Shown one piece after another: positions 47,809-49,259 of a stretch of DNA of 49,259 nt. How positions within the stretch are numbered: the stretch's first letter is position 1; each line of letters opens with the position of its first letter. The notes under the pieces were generated by a model. It was not told where the DNA came from. It ran no database searches and saw only the letters and a list, made by a program, of their open reading frames with translations. This stretch comes from an uncultured Ruminococcus sp. (GTDB lineage Bacteria; Bacillota; Clostridia; Oscillospirales; Ruminococcaceae). Position numbers and translations under genes: made by a program. The DNA is taken from NCBI GenBank assembly GCA_937902395.1, contig CALGTV010000062.1:1-49259 (forward strand), in the 5' to 3' direction.

Positions 47809-48957
47809 TTAATCTAAAGCAATAAATTCTATATCATTTTCCTTGGCATATTTTTCAGCAACAGTATTTTTGTAGCCTTTAATTATCATATTTTCCAAGT
47901 TTCGCCAATGATCCACTCCGGCAAAATAATCTTCAATTACTGTTGTGTAACCTACAGCATCTTTTCCTATTTCCTTTACTGACGCAGGAATAGTTATTTT
48001 CTTTAAATTATCACATGCAAGAAATACATCTTCGCCGATTGTTTCAAGTGTGTCCGGTAAAATAACTTCATTTAAATCAGGACAGTATGTGAAAGCCTGT
48101 GGTTCTATTTCTGTTAAACCGTTTTCAAATTTTACTGTTCTAAGATTTTGAGAATTAAAAAAAGCTGAAAATTCAATTTTCTTTATGTTTTCAGGAATTA
48201 CTATATTAGTAAGTTTATTATTAGCAGAAAACGCACATTTCCCTATTATTTCAGTTTCGGGGTGTAAATCTAAAAATCCAGCTGTAGCAGGATAAAATAC
48301 AAGTTTCTTAAAATCCTTAGTATAAATAGCGTCATTATATTTTACAAAATGAGAATTTGTATCTGTTATGTTCCAGCTTTTGAGATTTTCACATCCTTTA
48401 AAATCAGCTGCACTGAAATTAAAAATCTTGTCTGAAATAATAATCTCTGATAGAGATGTACAGTTTAGAAAAGTATTTCCGAATACAATTGTATTTTCAT
48501 TATCTGGTAATACAGCTTTTTTAAGTGATGTACAATTTGCAAATGCTTTGAATTCTATAATCTCAGCACTGTCAGGAATTATAATTTCTTTAATGGATGA
48601 ACAATTTTCAAATGCTTCGTAACCTATATATTCGATACTTTCTGGCAGATTAATTTCCCTTAGTCTTTTACAATTATAAAACGTACAAGTCAGTATTTCT
48701 TTTACACTGTCAGGAATATTTATTACTTCTACATTGCAATCTTCAAAAGCATATGCACCTATTTTCACAACAGGATAACCCTCGATTTCCTCGGGAATAT
48801 CAACTTTTTTTACATTATCTTTGCAGTCTGTAACTACTGCATAATCGTCTCGTATTTCGTAATCAAGATAATACAGCAGATGTTTGGGAATAATGATTGC
48901 TGCGGCAATTCCTAATACGGCAATTGTGCCGATTATGAACTTGGTTTTCTTTTTCAT
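47809..48957 (-). CDS. BspA-type leucine-rich-repeat protein, membrane-anchored
   Basis: 382 residues from the ATG at 48957 (AAGGTGG upstream); the open frame extends to 48990 without a good start. A signal anchor (about 4-24; KFIIGTIAVLGIAAAIII) is followed by about ten LRR_5 (BspA/Treponema) repeats of 23-24 residues, with units such as IPDSVKEILTCTFYNCKRLR and LPDTLETIGEDVFLACDNLK. The C-terminus ends with the ENMIIKGYKNTVAEKYAKEN unit typical of these proteins. Such proteins are surface-exposed binding or adhesion proteins; the ligand is unknown. It is transcribed alone. Confidence 0.9.
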   Translation of the reverse strand: MKKKTKFIIGTIAVLGIAAAIIIPKHLLYYLDYEIRDDYAVVTDCKDNVKKVDIPEEIEGYPVVKIGAYAFEDCNVEVINIPDSVKEILTCTFYNCKRLREINLPESIEYIGYEAFENCSSIKEIIIPDSAEIIEFKAFANCTSLKKAVLPDNENTIVFGNTFLNCTSLSEIIISDKIFNFSAADFKGCENLKSWNITDTNSHFVKYNDAIYTKDFKKLVFYPATAGFLDLHPETEIIGKCAFSANNKLTNIVIPENIKKIEFSAFFNSQNLRTVKFENGLTEIEPQAFTYCPDLNEVILPDTLETIGEDVFLACDNLKKITIPASVKEIGKDAVGYTTVIEDYFAGVDHWRNLENMIIKGYKNTVAEKYAKENDIEFIALD

Positions 48958-49057
48958 ATTAATTCCACCTTCATATTTTTCGTGAACCAACTTTCAATAT
49001 ATATAACACACTTGAAATTTACAAAAAGTTACATATGTATTATTAATATTAATAATA

Positions 49058-49086
49058 ATCATATCATATAAATTATTACTTGTCAA
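49058..49086 (-). promoter_or_regulatory. Sigma-A promoter of the LRR gene
   Basis: Minus strand: TTGACA (49086-49081), 17-bp spacer, TATGAT (49063-49058). The leader is about 95 bases and AT-rich. Confidence 0.75.
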
Positions 49087-49189
49087 TATTTTTTATAACG
49101 CAGCAGTACCATTCCGATCGACTATTATTTCTTCTAAGAGCGTCTATTTATTTGACGACACCTGCATTATGATAGAATGTATGCATAAG

Positions 49190-49259
49190 ATGGCTAGGTT
49201 ATATTTAATACCAATCCCTGAAACAACAGTAGACAAATCTAATGGCATAAATGCTGTAT
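49190..49259 (+). CDS. Possible start of an ORF running off the right edge
   Basis: The plus strand is open from an ATG at 49169 or 49190 (MARLYLIPIPETTVDKSNGI) to the end of the window. There is no good ribosome binding site and only 23 codons are visible, so this may be chance. Nothing else is recognised in 49087-49189. Confidence 0.25.
   Translation, partial: MARLYLIPIPETTVDKSNGINAV

Overview
The window reads as chromosome of a low-GC, Gram-positive, anaerobic fibre-degrading Clostridia, most likely a cellulosome-producing Ruminococcus (Oscillospiraceae). Three secreted polysaccharide-degrading genes end in type I dockerins (PL1 pectate lyase, GH16 glucanase, GH9 cellulase). The only ribonucleotide reductase seen is the oxygen-sensitive class III NrdDG. 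The 6-phosphofructokinase carries PPi-type active-site motifs. Promoters are consensus sigma-A, mostly with 17-bp spacers. The genus call is inference from gene content; no rRNA or tRNA gene is present to confirm it.

Layout. 1-706: left-edge-truncated IS1182/IS5-like transposase. 1.1-5.1 kb: PL1-dockerin and GH16-dockerin genes with near-identical -10 regions; the GH16 frame is cut by one in-frame TGA. 5.1-8.9 kb (minus): SUKH/SMI1 and DUF1292 pair, then nrdD-nrdG behind a consensus promoter and an NrdR-box-like site. 9.1-12.9 kb: anchored SGNH-like protein, EcsC-family protein, MATE transporter and a small membrane protein whose ribosome binding site lies inside a terminator hairpin. 13.0-18.2 kb: recD2 overlapping mreB, then a PAS-GGDEF-EAL protein. 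18.2-20.5 kb: alpha/beta hydrolase, and a two-membrane-protein plus XRE regulator operon with three evenly phased operator-like palindromes. 20.6-25.1 kb (minus): GH9-dockerin cellulase, PAP2 phosphatase, PPi-type PFK. 25.4-31.9 kb (plus): secA, methyltransferase, hslO, lipoprotein, hflX.

32.1-36.9 kb is the most striking region. It is a tightly packed five-gene operon built around NAD and ADP-ribose: a NrtR-type Nudix regulator, a nicotinamidase, a divergent PRPP-synthetase-like protein, a NAMPT-like transferase, and a NADAR domain fused to NAD synthetase. Standard NAD salvage explains part of it. The PRPP-synthetase-like/NAMPT-like pairing resembles the phage NAD-reconstitution route (NARP1), which rebuilds NAD from ADP-ribose and nicotinamide. 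Together with two other ADP-ribose-related families, this suggests an ADP-ribose recycling or NAD-homeostasis module.

36.9-39.7 kb (minus): ABC exporter followed by a LytTR regulator and a DUF3021-like protein. 39.9-43.1 kb: lipoprotein, MBOAT acyltransferase and DHHW/AlgJ-like protein, a cell-surface O-acylation cassette. 43.2-45.9 kb: rhodanese-like lipoprotein, GNAT, an unusual esterase fused to a pyrophosphatase-like domain, and a GNAT broken by a one-base deletion in a poly-A run. 46.0-47.8 kb (minus): ECF sigma factor and anti-sigma factor behind two tandem copies of what looks like the factor's own promoter. 47.8-49.0 kb (minus): BspA-type leucine-rich-repeat protein. The last ~250 bases hold its promoter and possibly the start of another gene. 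No CRISPR array, rRNA, tRNA or recognisable riboswitch was seen.
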